From positions 1 through 63,072 of the forward strand of contig JAHEJI010000005.1 of assembly GCA_024638965.1 (NCBI GenBank): 63,072 nucleotides of DNA. Reading direction: 5' to 3'. The DNA comes from Planctomycetaceae bacterium (GTDB lineage: Bacteria > Planctomycetota > Planctomycetia > Pirellulales > Pirellulaceae). The position numbers and the translations under genes are program-made. The notes under the pieces were generated by a model, which saw only the letters and a program-made list of their open reading frames with translations, was not told the DNA's origin and made no database searches. This document shows, one piece after another, positions 19,431 to 28,632 of this stretch; within the stretch, counting starts at the first letter, position 1; every line of letters starts with the position of its first letter.

Positions 19431-19485
19431 TAACAAATCACGATTGAAGAAGTATTACGCGCACTGAGTTAGTCGATTTGATGTC

Positions 19486-20556
19486 TTACCCGAATGCCCG
19501 GGCCAGTTCCGGAGCCAGTTTGTCTCCTTCGCTGCGTTCGGGGAGTTCAGCCAGCAGCCGGTCAATCACGTCATCGGAAGTGACACCAGACGATTCAGCC
19601 GAGAAATTCGTGAGGACCCGGTGGCGCAAAACGGGTCGGGCAACGGCTCGAACATCTTCCGTGGTTGCGTACGTGCGGCCTTCAAGCACAGCACGGGCCT
19701 TGGCACCCAACAGTAAATATTGAACGCCACGAGGTCCGGCACCCCAGCTGACTTGTTCTGTTACGAACTCGGGACAATCCTCTTCCATAACTCGTGTTGA
19801 TCGAACCAACCGCAGCGCGAAATGAATCACGTGCGGAGCAATCGGGACCCGGCGAACCAAGTGTTGCAACCGCAAAATATCTTCGCCCGTCAAGACTTCA
19901 TCGACCGAAGCGGTTATGTCCGCGGTCGTCGTCTCGGCAATCCGGTATTCTTCGTCGTAGCTGGGATAATTCACAAAGACTTTGAACATGAATCGGTCTT
20001 GTTGTGCTTCCGGAAGCGTGTAGGTTCCTTCCTGCTCGATCGGATTCTGAGTCGCCAGCACAAAAAAAGGACTTGGGAGCGCATGTCGCTCGCCACCGAT
20101 CGTGACTTGTTTTTCCTGCATGGATTCCAACAAAGCGGCCTGTGTTTTGGGCGGGGTTCGGTTAATCTCATCCGCGAGAATAATATTTGCAAAAACAGGG
20201 CCTTTGAGGAATTTGAATTCGCGCGCACCGGAAGTCTTGTCTTCCTGGATCACCTCGGTGCCGACGATGTCGCTCGGCATCAAGTCCGGGGTGAACTGAA
20301 TTCGACTAAAGTCAAGACTTAGCGTTTCTGCCAGGGTGCTTACCATCAGCGTTTTGGCAAGTCCCGGTACACCTTCCAACAGGCAATGGCCTTGAGCAAA
20401 AATTGCGATCATGAGTTGTTCGATGACTTCGGTTTGGCCAACGATCACCTTACCCAATTCGCCTCGGACGGCTGCGTAAGCGGCACTCAGCTTTTCAAGC
20501 GACTTTACATCATCGCCACTCAGATCGGCTTGATTGCCTGAGACGCGTTCATTCAT
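19486..20556 (-). CDS. MoxR-family AAA+ ATPase
   Basis: This AAA+ chaperone-like ATPase has Walker [10 protein letters not shown], Walker [22 protein letters not shown], a sensor-1/arginine region [22 protein letters not shown] and a C-terminal lid ([19 protein letters not shown]). The start is uncertain. I choose the ATG at 20556 (356 aa, GAGAG 7 bp upstream) because the residues before it are low-complexity. In-frame ATG 20613 and TTG 20637 would add 19 or 27 residues. It heads an eight-gene operon reading leftward and is divergent from a VWA protein gene. It is inferred to remodel or activate VWA partners encoded downstream. Confidence 0.94.
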   Translation of the reverse strand: MNERVSGNQADLSGDDVKSLEKLSAAYAAVRGELGKVIVGQTEVIEQLMIAIFAQGHCLLEGVPGLAKTLMVSTLAETLSLDFSRIQFTPDLMPSDIVGTEVIQEDKTSGAREFKFLKGPVFANIILADEINRTPPKTQAALLESMQEKQVTIGGERHALPSPFFVLATQNPIEQEGTYTLPEAQQDRFMFKVFVNYPSYDEEYRIAETTTADITASVDEVLTGEDILRLQHLVRRVPIAPHVIHFALRLVRSTRVMEEDCPEFVTEQVSWGAGPRGVQYLLLGAKARAVLEGRTYATTEDVRAVARPVLRHRVLTNFSAESSGVTSDDVIDRLLAELPERSEGDKLAPELARAFG

Positions 20557-20826
20557 ATTTTGGCTCTCACTATTTTGTTCTATTTGAGTGTTGTCCGCTG
20601 CATTAAACACCATCGTCGCCCGGATAGACCGCTTCAATCATCGTGATGGCTCTTTCCCCACCTCTCAATTTTAACCGACGATCCCATTTATGTGCAGTTT
20701 AGGTAAACTTCCATACCCTCTGCGCCCAACATTGTTCACAGGAAATAACGGGAAAACGTCGAATTCGGGGGAAACTTTGTTTGTTTCAGGTCTTCGCTGA
20801 GAAAGTCAATCTGGAATAATAGACGT

Positions 20827-21837
20827 ATGAGCCAAGCCACCAATCAACCAGTTCATCGCGAAAACTGGCGTCCGCTGCTGCTGTCTCTGCTGACCCACAC
20901 GTTGTTGTTGACCCTGTTGCTCTTTGTTTTGCGCCCCGTCGGAGCCGGTGGAAAAGGCCAACCGGATCGCCGCATCGAAGTTGTCCTGTCTGTCGCGGAC
21001 TCGAAAACCAAAGAATATTTAACCGAGACAGATGTCACCGAATCGATCGAACAAACGAACAAATCGGCCGCATCTCAGTCGTCTGCTGCCGATCTTGAGC
21101 CTCCTCCCATCGCGTTTCCAGAGCTTGAAGATTTGGCTGGCCCGATTGTACCTACGGAAACTGGACAGTTGGATGCAAATCAAATGGCGGAAGCACCCAC
21201 TTCCGACGGCCTGAACATTGAATTCGAATTGTCAAACGAAGATCTCAAGCTGATTGCGGATGATCAACGACGATTGAAGGCTCAACAACCCGTCGGCAAT
21301 CCGGCCTCCATCAGCCTCTTCGGCAGTGGAAAACTGGAGGGGCGGCGGTTCGTGTTTGTGATTGATCGTTCGCAAAGTATGGGGACTGCCGGGCTAGGCG
21401 TTCTTGATCGCGCGAGAACGGAACTGACCAATGCCATTAATCGGTTGGAATCCAATCACTCCTTCCAGATAGTTGCGTACCACGATCGTACTGTTACGAT
21501 TGAACGCAGACAATTGCTCCCAGCCACGGCCGGGAACAAAGCGTTGGTGCCCGAGTTTATCGGTAATCTTGCCGCATACGGGTCAACCCGCCACGAAAAT
21601 GGACTGACGGCAGCGCTTGCATTTCGACCCGATGTCATCGTCTTCATGACGGACGGTGGCTTGCCAACACTCAACGGTGGTCAACTCGAAACCGTCAAGT
21701 TGATGGCCGGCAGAAAAACACAGATTCACTGCTTTCAATTTGGATCAGGACCGTTGCAAAAGAAAGTAAATTTCATGACACGCATGGCCAGCCAGAACAA
21801 GGGAACGTTCCAGTACATCGACGTTAACAAATGGTAG
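20827..21837 (+). CDS. Membrane-anchored VWA domain protein
   Basis: This 336-aa protein has one N-terminal TM (about residues 18-38). A TonB-like, Pro/Glu-rich periplasmic spacer spans about 45-150, followed by a VWA domain at about 170-336. The MIDAS motif is intact: FVIDRSQSMG, a mid-domain Thr in AYGSTRHE and VIVFMTDGG. Unlike the two operon VWA proteins on the other strand, this one looks competent to bind metal. It is divergent from moxR across a 189-bp control region, so shared regulation is plausible. It overlaps or abuts the following large secreted-protein gene. Confidence 0.87.
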   Translation: MSQATNQPVHRENWRPLLLSLLTHTLLLTLLLFVLRPVGAGGKGQPDRRIEVVLSVADSKTKEYLTETDVTESIEQTNKSAASQSSAADLEPPPIAFPELEDLAGPIVPTETGQLDANQMAEAPTSDGLNIEFELSNEDLKLIADDQRRLKAQQPVGNPASISLFGSGKLEGRRFVFVIDRSQSMGTAGLGVLDRARTELTNAINRLESNHSFQIVAYHDRTVTIERRQLLPATAGNKALVPEFIGNLAAYGSTRHENGLTAALAFRPDVIVFMTDGGLPTLNGGQLETVKLMAGRKTQIHCFQFGSGPLQKKVNFMTRMASQNKGTFQYIDVNKW

Positions 21838-21857
21838 ACGGCATCAGGAGAATGAGA

Positions 21858-23867
21858 ATGAAAACGATGTCTGCATCTTGGCCAATGCACTTAGCTTGGC
21901 GTTTGATCTGCGTCAGCTTGCTCGTTGGCGTGACTGGAATCGTCAATGATGAAAATGCCCTGGCTTTTGACGAACTGGATATTCAGTTGCGGAATGGTTC
22001 TTCGTTGACGGTTGAGGTTGAGTCTCAGATTGTGAGTTGGACAAACGTTCATGACGATGGCCAGATGACGACCGAGAGAATTGACCTTGGAAACATCGAA
22101 CGGCTTTGGATTACGAATGAACCCGCCAGTCAACAGGTCGCCACGGTCCGCAAATTGCTTTCTCAGCTGAACAGTCCAATCTATCGTGAGCGGGAAGCAG
22201 CCGAGCAACAGCTCTCAGATGTCGACATTGGAGGACCGTATCGAAATCTCATCGAACTCCAACAGAATCATAAAGTGTTCGAAGTTCGGTATCGCGTGAC
22301 TCGTATTCTGGATGCGCTCGAACAAATCAGGTCCAAAGCCGCCAAACCAACGAAGTTCGATCGAATGTTGCTAAAGAGCGGCAAAGTTCTAGATGGCGAC
22401 ATCGGTGATTTCACACTCAAGTTCAAATACGCCAATCGAACGGCCGAACTAGGCCGCGAACATCTACAAGCTCTCGGAGCGGTCAAAAGGGCCATTCTGC
22501 CGAAGAAAGAACCCGAACACGTTGCCGTACAACTTATCCACGAATACGAGGGTGAGTTTTACCTGCCACAGCAAACAACGATTAATTTCGAAGTTGACAC
22601 GGACGGGGAAGAAATGAAAAAGAATTTCGACGTCTCGGATGCTTTTACGAAACTGGGTGTCAGGTTTGCCACGGAGGCACAAGGATTTGTGGGGATCTCA
22701 GGATATGAATTCCGGTTTGCTCCTGAAAAACCAGCGGAAGGTAATTCGGTTTGTGTTTTCGAAACGTCCAACAGCTTTCCAAAGAGGTTTAAGGGTGTAT
22801 TAGAACTCAGGTTTTGCGTGCCAGGTCAACCTCACGTTCCCGCGGGTGTCAACGAATGCGGGTTGATTCTGGCCAGAGTAAATCACAATCGCGATTTCTT
22901 GATGGAGGCCTATAGCGCAGATGGCCATTTGCTGGCTTCGGTTGAAGCGGTAGACGATCAATGCGTTTTCCTGGGAGTGAAATCCAACGAATTGATCGCC
23001 TTTATTCGAGTCTTGTCGAACCCATATTTGCATCGTGTCTCTCGCAAGGTGGATGAAGATTACGCTGTGGACGACGTTTGCTTTTCCACACCGCAACCAC
23101 TTGCGATTGGAAATTCGAATGACGCGAATCAAATTCGGCTCCGGAACGGAGATCGACTTGTCGCGGCAAATCTCAAGTTTACCAACAACGAAAGAGTGCA
23201 ATTGGAAGGTGCCTCAATCGATACACCATTCGAATTCGCTCTTTCGGATGTGAAAGAAATCAGATTGGCAAACGACTTGACGAATACTTCAAACGACTGG
23301 CTGGCAATGCTCGCGGACCGTAGTGTGATCAGAATTGAAACCGGCAAAAACAATGCGTCGGTTTCGTTTTCGGGAGAAGTTGTCGACCAGGACCAGATCG
23401 TCGGGATGACGATGACTCAGAATGGCTTTCGTTTTCCAACTGCGGGCGATTTCGATTCTGGCCAAAACGTTCTCGTGTTTCCGACGTGTCGAATTGCAGG
23501 AACCTCCGTCGAATTCCAGGACGAAAGTCTTGTGTGGGACGAGAACGCAACCAAGATCATTCAGCCGATTTATACTAGCTCCGCGGCGGACGAGGACGAT
23601 GATCCGACACCGCAAACGAATCAAATTGACCTGGGCGAAGGAATTCCCTCTGACATTCCGACGATCTGGTTTTCAATACCCAAAAGCCGAAGTCCTGCAA
23701 CGGGCTTGATTCAACTCGTCGATGGACAACAGTTTGTGCTAGGTTCTCAGCAACAATTTGAAATTAGCAACATAGCAACAAAAGGTTTGACCATCAGTTG
23801 GCGTGGAAAAACGTTTGACGTTCCCTGGATCAAGGTCAGAACCATTCAATTTCCTGCCGGTGATTAG
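21858..23867 (+). CDS. Large secreted protein of unknown function
   Basis: This 669-aa protein has a signal peptide (about residues 1-38, ending ENALAF). I start at the ATG at 21858, with AGGAG 7 bp upstream; an in-frame ATG at 21831 overlaps the previous gene. Short beta modules ('LRNGSSLTVEVES', 'LKSGKVLDGDIGD', 'LRNGDRLVAANLKF', 'LVDGQQFVLGS') recur four times and match the modules of the NPCBM protein at 3800-5011. A helical stretch at about 92-160 resembles a HEAT-like repeat (PIYREREAAEQQL). No catalytic motif is visible. Translational coupling to the VWA gene upstream is likely. A surface or periplasmic structural role is inference. Confidence 0.78.
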   Translation: MKTMSASWPMHLAWRLICVSLLVGVTGIVNDENALAFDELDIQLRNGSSLTVEVESQIVSWTNVHDDGQMTTERIDLGNIERLWITNEPASQQVATVRKLLSQLNSPIYREREAAEQQLSDVDIGGPYRNLIELQQNHKVFEVRYRVTRILDALEQIRSKAAKPTKFDRMLLKSGKVLDGDIGDFTLKFKYANRTAELGREHLQALGAVKRAILPKKEPEHVAVQLIHEYEGEFYLPQQTTINFEVDTDGEEMKKNFDVSDAFTKLGVRFATEAQGFVGISGYEFRFAPEKPAEGNSVCVFETSNSFPKRFKGVLELRFCVPGQPHVPAGVNECGLILARVNHNRDFLMEAYSADGHLLASVEAVDDQCVFLGVKSNELIAFIRVLSNPYLHRVSRKVDEDYAVDDVCFSTPQPLAIGNSNDANQIRLRNGDRLVAANLKFTNNERVQLEGASIDTPFEFALSDVKEIRLANDLTNTSNDWLAMLADRSVIRIETGKNNASVSFSGEVVDQDQIVGMTMTQNGFRFPTAGDFDSGQNVLVFPTCRIAGTSVEFQDESLVWDENATKIIQPIYTSSAADEDDDPTPQTNQIDLGEGIPSDIPTIWFSIPKSRSPATGLIQLVDGQQFVLGSQQQFEISNIATKGLTISWRGKTFDVPWIKVRTIQFPAGD

Positions 23868-23952
23868 CCCGGCGTAGCACAAGACATGACTTGTTGCGTA
23901 GAATTTGGTTGTGTGACTGTCGTGCCTCATCGAATCTCAAACGGCTTGAATC

Positions 23953-24678
23953 ATGGACGAACAAGAAAGAATGGATGTGATTGCGGTCGGGGCTCATCCT
24001 GACGATGTTGAGATTGGGTGTGGTGGCACGCTGGCCGCGCTGGTTAAGCAAGGACTCCGAGTCGGAATCATCGATCTGACGAACGGCGAACCGACTCCGC
24101 TGAGCCCTGACGTTGAAACACGACTGGCCGAAGCACAAAAAGCCTCCGCAATCCTTGGCGTCCACCAGCGGATCATTCTGGATCTTCCTAACCGCCGACT
24201 GTTTGACGATTTTGAATCGCGGATCGAACTCGCAAAACAGTTTCGTATCTTTCGCCCCAGAGTCGTGTTGTCGATCGGTGCAAAAACGCCAATGGCCTCT
24301 CCCGATCATTGGCAAGCCTGCCAGATTACCGACGCCGCCGTTTTTTACAGTCGCTTGACCAAGTGGGATCAGTACTTCGACGACCTGCCCGTACATAAAA
24401 TCGAAAGCCAGATTTATTATTCGTTTTTCTTTGAAACGGAATGGGTGGGATCGGGAGCGAATCAGTTTGTTTATGATATTTCGGAAACGCTGGAATCTAA
24501 ACTTGACTCGATTCGATGTTACGCAACACAATTTCCGCCAGAGAAAGACTATATCTTTCGACGTGTGGAAGCAGTGGCGATCGCGCGTGGTGCCTCAGCC
24601 GGTTTTGACGCAGGAGAGGTTTTCACGACCACCCGCGCGATCGGCTCAAAAGACTTGATGGGCACGTTGTTCCCGTGA
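23953..24678 (+). CDS. PIG-L (LmbE/BshB-like) deacetylase
   Basis: This 241-aa zinc-dependent N-acetylglucosaminyl deacetylase-type enzyme has the metal motif [13 protein letters not shown] at the N-terminus and a second metal-site motif SPDHWQA, where most members have HPDH. It resembles BshB1 of bacillithiol synthesis, with [17 protein letters not shown] and a C-terminal FDAGEVF, but the substrate cannot be assigned from sequence. No bshA or bshC is in the window. It lies 85 bp after the large secreted protein and converges on the response regulator with a 12-bp gap. Confidence 0.88.
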   Translation: MDEQERMDVIAVGAHPDDVEIGCGGTLAALVKQGLRVGIIDLTNGEPTPLSPDVETRLAEAQKASAILGVHQRIILDLPNRRLFDDFESRIELAKQFRIFRPRVVLSIGAKTPMASPDHWQACQITDAAVFYSRLTKWDQYFDDLPVHKIESQIYYSFFFETEWVGSGANQFVYDISETLESKLDSIRCYATQFPPEKDYIFRRVEAVAIARGASAGFDAGEVFTTTRAIGSKDLMGTLFP

Positions 24679-24690
24679 GATGAAATCCGT

Positions 24691-25335
24691 TTAACCGTTT
24701 TCCAAGACCCAGCGAGTTGCTTCTCGCGTGAGTTCGGACATATATTTGACGCCGATTTTTTCTTTGATTCTGGCCCGGTAAGTTTCCACCGTTTTGGGAC
24801 TTAAATGCATTTTGGTGGCAATGTCACTCGTATTGAGACCGTGTCCAATCAGCCGAAAAGTTTCCAGTTCACGATCGGACAGCGTGTCGACCGGTGCCTG
24901 GTCGATCCGGTGTTTTCCGGAGACCATTCGTTGCAGGACTTTGGCTGACATGTCAGGGCTGAGGAATACATCGCCGCCGAGGACCGTTCTAATGGCGTCG
25001 ATGATTGTGTCGGTGACATTTACCTTGTTGATATAGCCGAGTGCTCCTGCGCGAAGTGCTCTTTCGGCGTAGAGTGATTCGTCGTACATGGACCAGACGA
25101 GCATGCGGACGTTCCGAAACTTGTCCTTGACCTGTTTGATCAGGTCAATTCCATTTCCGGTTTTCAACGAGATATCGATGATGGCCAAGTCCGGTAGTTT
25201 CTGCTTAATCAGCTCTAGACCTCCAATGATATCGTCCGCTTCGCCGCAAACCTGCAAATCGGGTTCCAAGGCAATTCTCGTAGACAGCCCTTCGCGGGTG
25301 GATGGATGGTCATCAATAATTACGATTTTTGCCAT
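24691..25335 (-). CDS. NarL/FixJ-family response regulator
   Basis: This 214-aa regulator has a receiver domain (acidic pocket Asp8/Asp9, phospho-acceptor Asp54 in AIIDIS, conserved Lys in YINKVN). A LuxR/NarL HTH follows in the last 65 residues (LSDRELETFRLIGHGLNTSDIA, SPKTVETYRARI). It starts 3 bp after the histidine kinase gene ends, making a clear two-component pair. It probably activates or represses stress or sensory genes; its targets are unknown. Confidence 0.95.
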   Translation of the reverse strand: MAKIVIIDDHPSTREGLSTRIALEPDLQVCGEADDIIGGLELIKQKLPDLAIIDISLKTGNGIDLIKQVKDKFRNVRMLVWSMYDESLYAERALRAGALGYINKVNVTDTIIDAIRTVLGGDVFLSPDMSAKVLQRMVSGKHRIDQAPVDTLSDRELETFRLIGHGLNTSDIATKMHLSPKTVETYRARIKEKIGVKYMSELTREATRWVLENG

Positions 25336-25338
25336 GGT

Positions 25339-28143
25339 CTATTCTGAATCTGGGTCTGAAACTGTAGCGAAATGCGGTTCCGACGGTACCTTTTGAGTTG
25401 GGGATGACAAATGGGGTTGCCGTTTGTGCCGACCAGGATCCATGCCCAAAGGGTCCGAGTTTGTTAGCGTAATTTTGCAAATGACTTCGGTGCCTCCGCA
25501 CTCGCGTCGACCAATTTGCAGGTGGCCACCGATCGCATTGGCACGATAATTCATTGTTCGCAGCCCCATCCCCCGGCTTTCCTCGACAGCCGGGTGAATT
25601 CCAATTCCATCATCGGTCACCGATAAGATGATTTCCTGTTTCGAATCAACAAGGCTGATGGACACGTTTTTCGCATGGCCATGTTTGGCGGCATTCGTGG
25701 TAGCTTCCTGGGCGATGCGGAAAAGCTGCGTAGCGATTTGATTGTCCTGCAGTTTGACGTTCGAATCGCAGATAAAACGGCAATTGATGCAGTATAAATC
25801 CTCAACATGCTCAGCCATCTGGGTTAACGCTGACATCAGACCTTCGCTGGAAATATCGACGGGATTCAAACCGCGCGCAAGCGACCTGATCTGGTGCAAT
25901 GTCCTTTTGATTCCCCGCGCCAATTTTACGGCGATGGGCTGTTCAGCTGCGCCCTTCCTAGACAATGAAAGCAAAAGCGCATCGGCAATCATTCCCAATC
26001 CCGTCAACTCTTGACCTGTTCCATCGTGCAGATCCTGTCCAATCCGACGATGTTCTTCAGCAGCGATGTTCAAGACTTCTTTTTCAAGAGCTTGACGTTT
26101 GGTGATGTCGTCGATCAGCGTATACACTCCGACCACGACGCCTTCAGCGTTTCTGTCAGGAAGCAAGCGGACCTCGTTGATCTGTGATTGGCCATTTGGA
26201 ACTTCGATTCGCTGTTGGTAGGTCGTTGCAATGCCTCGAAATGCGGAATCGAAATGATGTTTGACTTTCTGAAACACGGTTTCGCCGAGGAGCTCGCTGA
26301 CGTGTCGCCCGATGATGTCGCTTCGTCGTTTTTTGTAAAGCAGTTCATACATGGCGTTGTTGAATTGGTAGCGGTAGTTCGTATCGATGTAGGCAATCAT
26401 CACCGGCAACGAATCCGTAATGGTCCGCATTTGTCGCTCGCTTTGACGTAGAGCTTGCTCAGTCTTCCTTAGATCAGTCACATCGAGCACGGTTCCAATC
26501 AATCCGCTATTATTTCCGAGTTCATCTTTTTCGAATTTCGTTTTCGACAAAACGGTTCTCATCGAACCGTCATGTCGAAGAATCCGGTATTCCATCGGCG
26601 AGGTAGCGCCGGTTTCAAGCGTGTGTTGGATCGATTTGCGTATCTTGGTACGATCACCAATAAAGACTGTTTTCATCAAAGTATTGAAATCGCCTTTTCG
26701 ATCGTTAAGGTCGAATCCATGAAGGCGGCAGAATTCGTCTGTCCACTGAACTCGATCGGATTCGAAATCCCAGACCCAGCTTCCCAAATGGGCAACTTTT
26801 TGAGCCTGCTTCAGAATGGCCCTGCTACGAACAAGACTGTTTTCCGCGATCTTGCGATTGTGCACGTCGGTCGTAGAGCCGACCCATTCGATGACCTGGT
26901 TGTTTCTGATGATGGGAACCGCATGGACCTCAAAATAACGGTAGCAACTACTCTGGGCGTGCCACATGCGGCCATGCGACTCAAATGGTCCTGGTTTTTT
27001 TATTGCTTCTGTCCATTCAAAGACGAGCCGGGCTCGATCATCAACATGAAACATTTCGGACCAGCCGAATCCCTTGTGTTCTTCCCACGGTTGCCCCGTG
27101 TATGATTCCCAGCTTTCCTGGCGGTCAACGAAATCTCCCTGAGGGGATGACGTCCAGACGGTGGCCGCCGAGGATTGAATGAGCGAACGATTTCTCAGTT
27201 CATTCTTAAGGAGTTGTTCGTTTTTTCGTGCCCGCTCGATCGCGATCCCCGCTAGTAGTGCCAGGGTCTTCATCAACTCCTTGTCGTGATCAGTCGGAAC
27301 CTGTGGATCCAGAAAGTACATCGCCATCGTTCCCAGGACTTTGTTCCGAGCTGAGAAAATTGGTTGAGACCAGCAGGCCTTCACCCCTGCAATCTCGGCC
27401 AGTTTAAGGTAGGACTCCCAGATTGGGTTCTGGGGAAATTCAGCCAGCGATACACCTGTTTGATTAAACACGACAGAACGAAATAAACCGACGTTAGGTC
27501 CCGGTTTGCTTCCGTCGATTTGTTCGCAGAAGGCTCTCGGGAGCCGTGTCGCGGCGGCATGACGAAAACAACCCGATTCGTCCACTAACAATATGGAGCC
27601 GAGCATCCGGTTCCGGGTTTTTTCGGCGAGTTGAACAATCAACGTCAAGATTTCCGAAAGCGGCATTCCTGTCGCAAGCGCTTCGAGTACTTGGTTGCGC
27701 AGCTGTCTTTCCAAATCAATTTCACGAGAAAACGTACACAAGTAGACTCGGTCATCAAACACCAATCGAGTGACCGTGAGTTCCATTGTCACATGCTTGC
27801 CGTCTTTGCGACGCGGTTGCGTCTGAAATGTTACCGAGGGATGCTGAGAAAGTTTTCGCAACAGATCTTGATGGCTATCGACCGTGATCTGCGAATCGAT
27901 GTCAGCGACCACCATCTGTGTTAGTTCGTCTCGCGAATAGCCGAGTAGGTCACAAATGGAGTCATTGCAGCCCAGAATCCGGCCGTTTTCGTCCGTCCAA
28001 TAAATGCCCTGTTTGGTATTACGAACAAGGAATTGGAAGATTTGATCGTTGTCCTGGTGTGCTAAACGCCCCTGAGTGGCATGGCGATTTCCAAAACCAA
28101 GATGGAACGAATTCTCAAATACCGTGCGAAGCTTTCGAAGCAT
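25339..28143 (-). CDS. Multi-PAS/GAF sensor histidine kinase (HisKA_3)
   Basis: This 934-aa protein has no transmembrane segment. The domain order is PAS (about 32-145), GAF (about 150-300), PAS (about 320-430), PAS (about 440-560), PAS (about 570-690), HisKA_3 dimerisation domain with RRIGQDLHDGTGQEL (phospho-His in the DLHDG core) and HATPase_c (TNAAKHGHAKNV, VTDDGIGI, GMGLRTMNYRA). It is a cytoplasmic sensor of the NarX/DegS type, paired with the NarL-type regulator that follows. Four PAS domains plus a GAF imply integration of several small-molecule or redox inputs. Its 5' region faces the divergent PAS-LuxR regulator. Confidence 0.95.
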   Translation of the reverse strand: MLRKLRTVFENSFHLGFGNRHATQGRLAHQDNDQIFQFLVRNTKQGIYWTDENGRILGCNDSICDLLGYSRDELTQMVVADIDSQITVDSHQDLLRKLSQHPSVTFQTQPRRKDGKHVTMELTVTRLVFDDRVYLCTFSREIDLERQLRNQVLEALATGMPLSEILTLIVQLAEKTRNRMLGSILLVDESGCFRHAAATRLPRAFCEQIDGSKPGPNVGLFRSVVFNQTGVSLAEFPQNPIWESYLKLAEIAGVKACWSQPIFSARNKVLGTMAMYFLDPQVPTDHDKELMKTLALLAGIAIERARKNEQLLKNELRNRSLIQSSAATVWTSSPQGDFVDRQESWESYTGQPWEEHKGFGWSEMFHVDDRARLVFEWTEAIKKPGPFESHGRMWHAQSSCYRYFEVHAVPIIRNNQVIEWVGSTTDVHNRKIAENSLVRSRAILKQAQKVAHLGSWVWDFESDRVQWTDEFCRLHGFDLNDRKGDFNTLMKTVFIGDRTKIRKSIQHTLETGATSPMEYRILRHDGSMRTVLSKTKFEKDELGNNSGLIGTVLDVTDLRKTEQALRQSERQMRTITDSLPVMIAYIDTNYRYQFNNAMYELLYKKRRSDIIGRHVSELLGETVFQKVKHHFDSAFRGIATTYQQRIEVPNGQSQINEVRLLPDRNAEGVVVGVYTLIDDITKRQALEKEVLNIAAEEHRRIGQDLHDGTGQELTGLGMIADALLLSLSRKGAAEQPIAVKLARGIKRTLHQIRSLARGLNPVDISSEGLMSALTQMAEHVEDLYCINCRFICDSNVKLQDNQIATQLFRIAQEATTNAAKHGHAKNVSISLVDSKQEIILSVTDDGIGIHPAVEESRGMGLRTMNYRANAIGGHLQIGRRECGGTEVICKITLTNSDPLGMDPGRHKRQPHLSSPTQKVPSEPHFATVSDPDSE

Positions 28144-28632
28144 CAGATCATCACGATCATTTCAGTGCGGTATTTCGTATCTGCGCGAATTTGGACAAAG
28201 AGTAGAAAACGATCATTCTGCAAACACGGTAACCAGGATTAGACGTTGGTTTCCAAGTAAAAGATTTTATCGAAGAGCTAGAAATCAAAAGGCGTATTGT
28301 TCTAACGATATCTGTTTTTTTAGTGCAAGTCCACTTATTGTATCGTTTACCTGGTCTTCGTATCAGGAAATTCCTTACTTCGCGAGCAGGGGTTTCATGA
28401 CATCGAGTCCGTGAAAATGAGACTGAACCTGTATTCTCTAATTCGATATGCTTCTATTGTCTCATCCGAGTTGCATTGAATCCAAGCGAATTGACGGCTC
28501 GCAAAATAAGAGTTTGATTCAGCGCACCGCAAGACGGTCGGTATTTTTTTAGCCTTTCCGACAAGCCCAACTCTCTATCTATACTGATCCGTTGCGGCGG
28601 CAGTTCTATAGAACTATTGAGAAAGGCTTGCC
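28144..28632. other. Divergent control region, AT-rich
   Basis: These 489 bp separate the histidine kinase from the PAS-LuxR gene. I see no credible gene. The right end carries a candidate -10 (TATACT, 28580-28585) and a 14-bp perfect palindrome (28602-28615) before the PAS-LuxR start. The rest is AT-rich without clear structure. Confidence 0.55.
28602..28615. promoter_or_regulatory. 14-bp palindrome upstream of the PAS-LuxR gene
   Basis: AGTTCTATAGAACT is a perfect palindrome 17 bp upstream of the ATG at 28633 and about 17 bp downstream of a TATACT -10-like box. The position suits an operator, possibly for autoregulation. Confidence 0.45.

Noticed and set aside
20600-20645. A 12-codon upstream frame before moxR
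   Set aside because: It is too short, has no strong ribosome binding site, and the moxR start itself is uncertain, so an attenuation claim is not supported.
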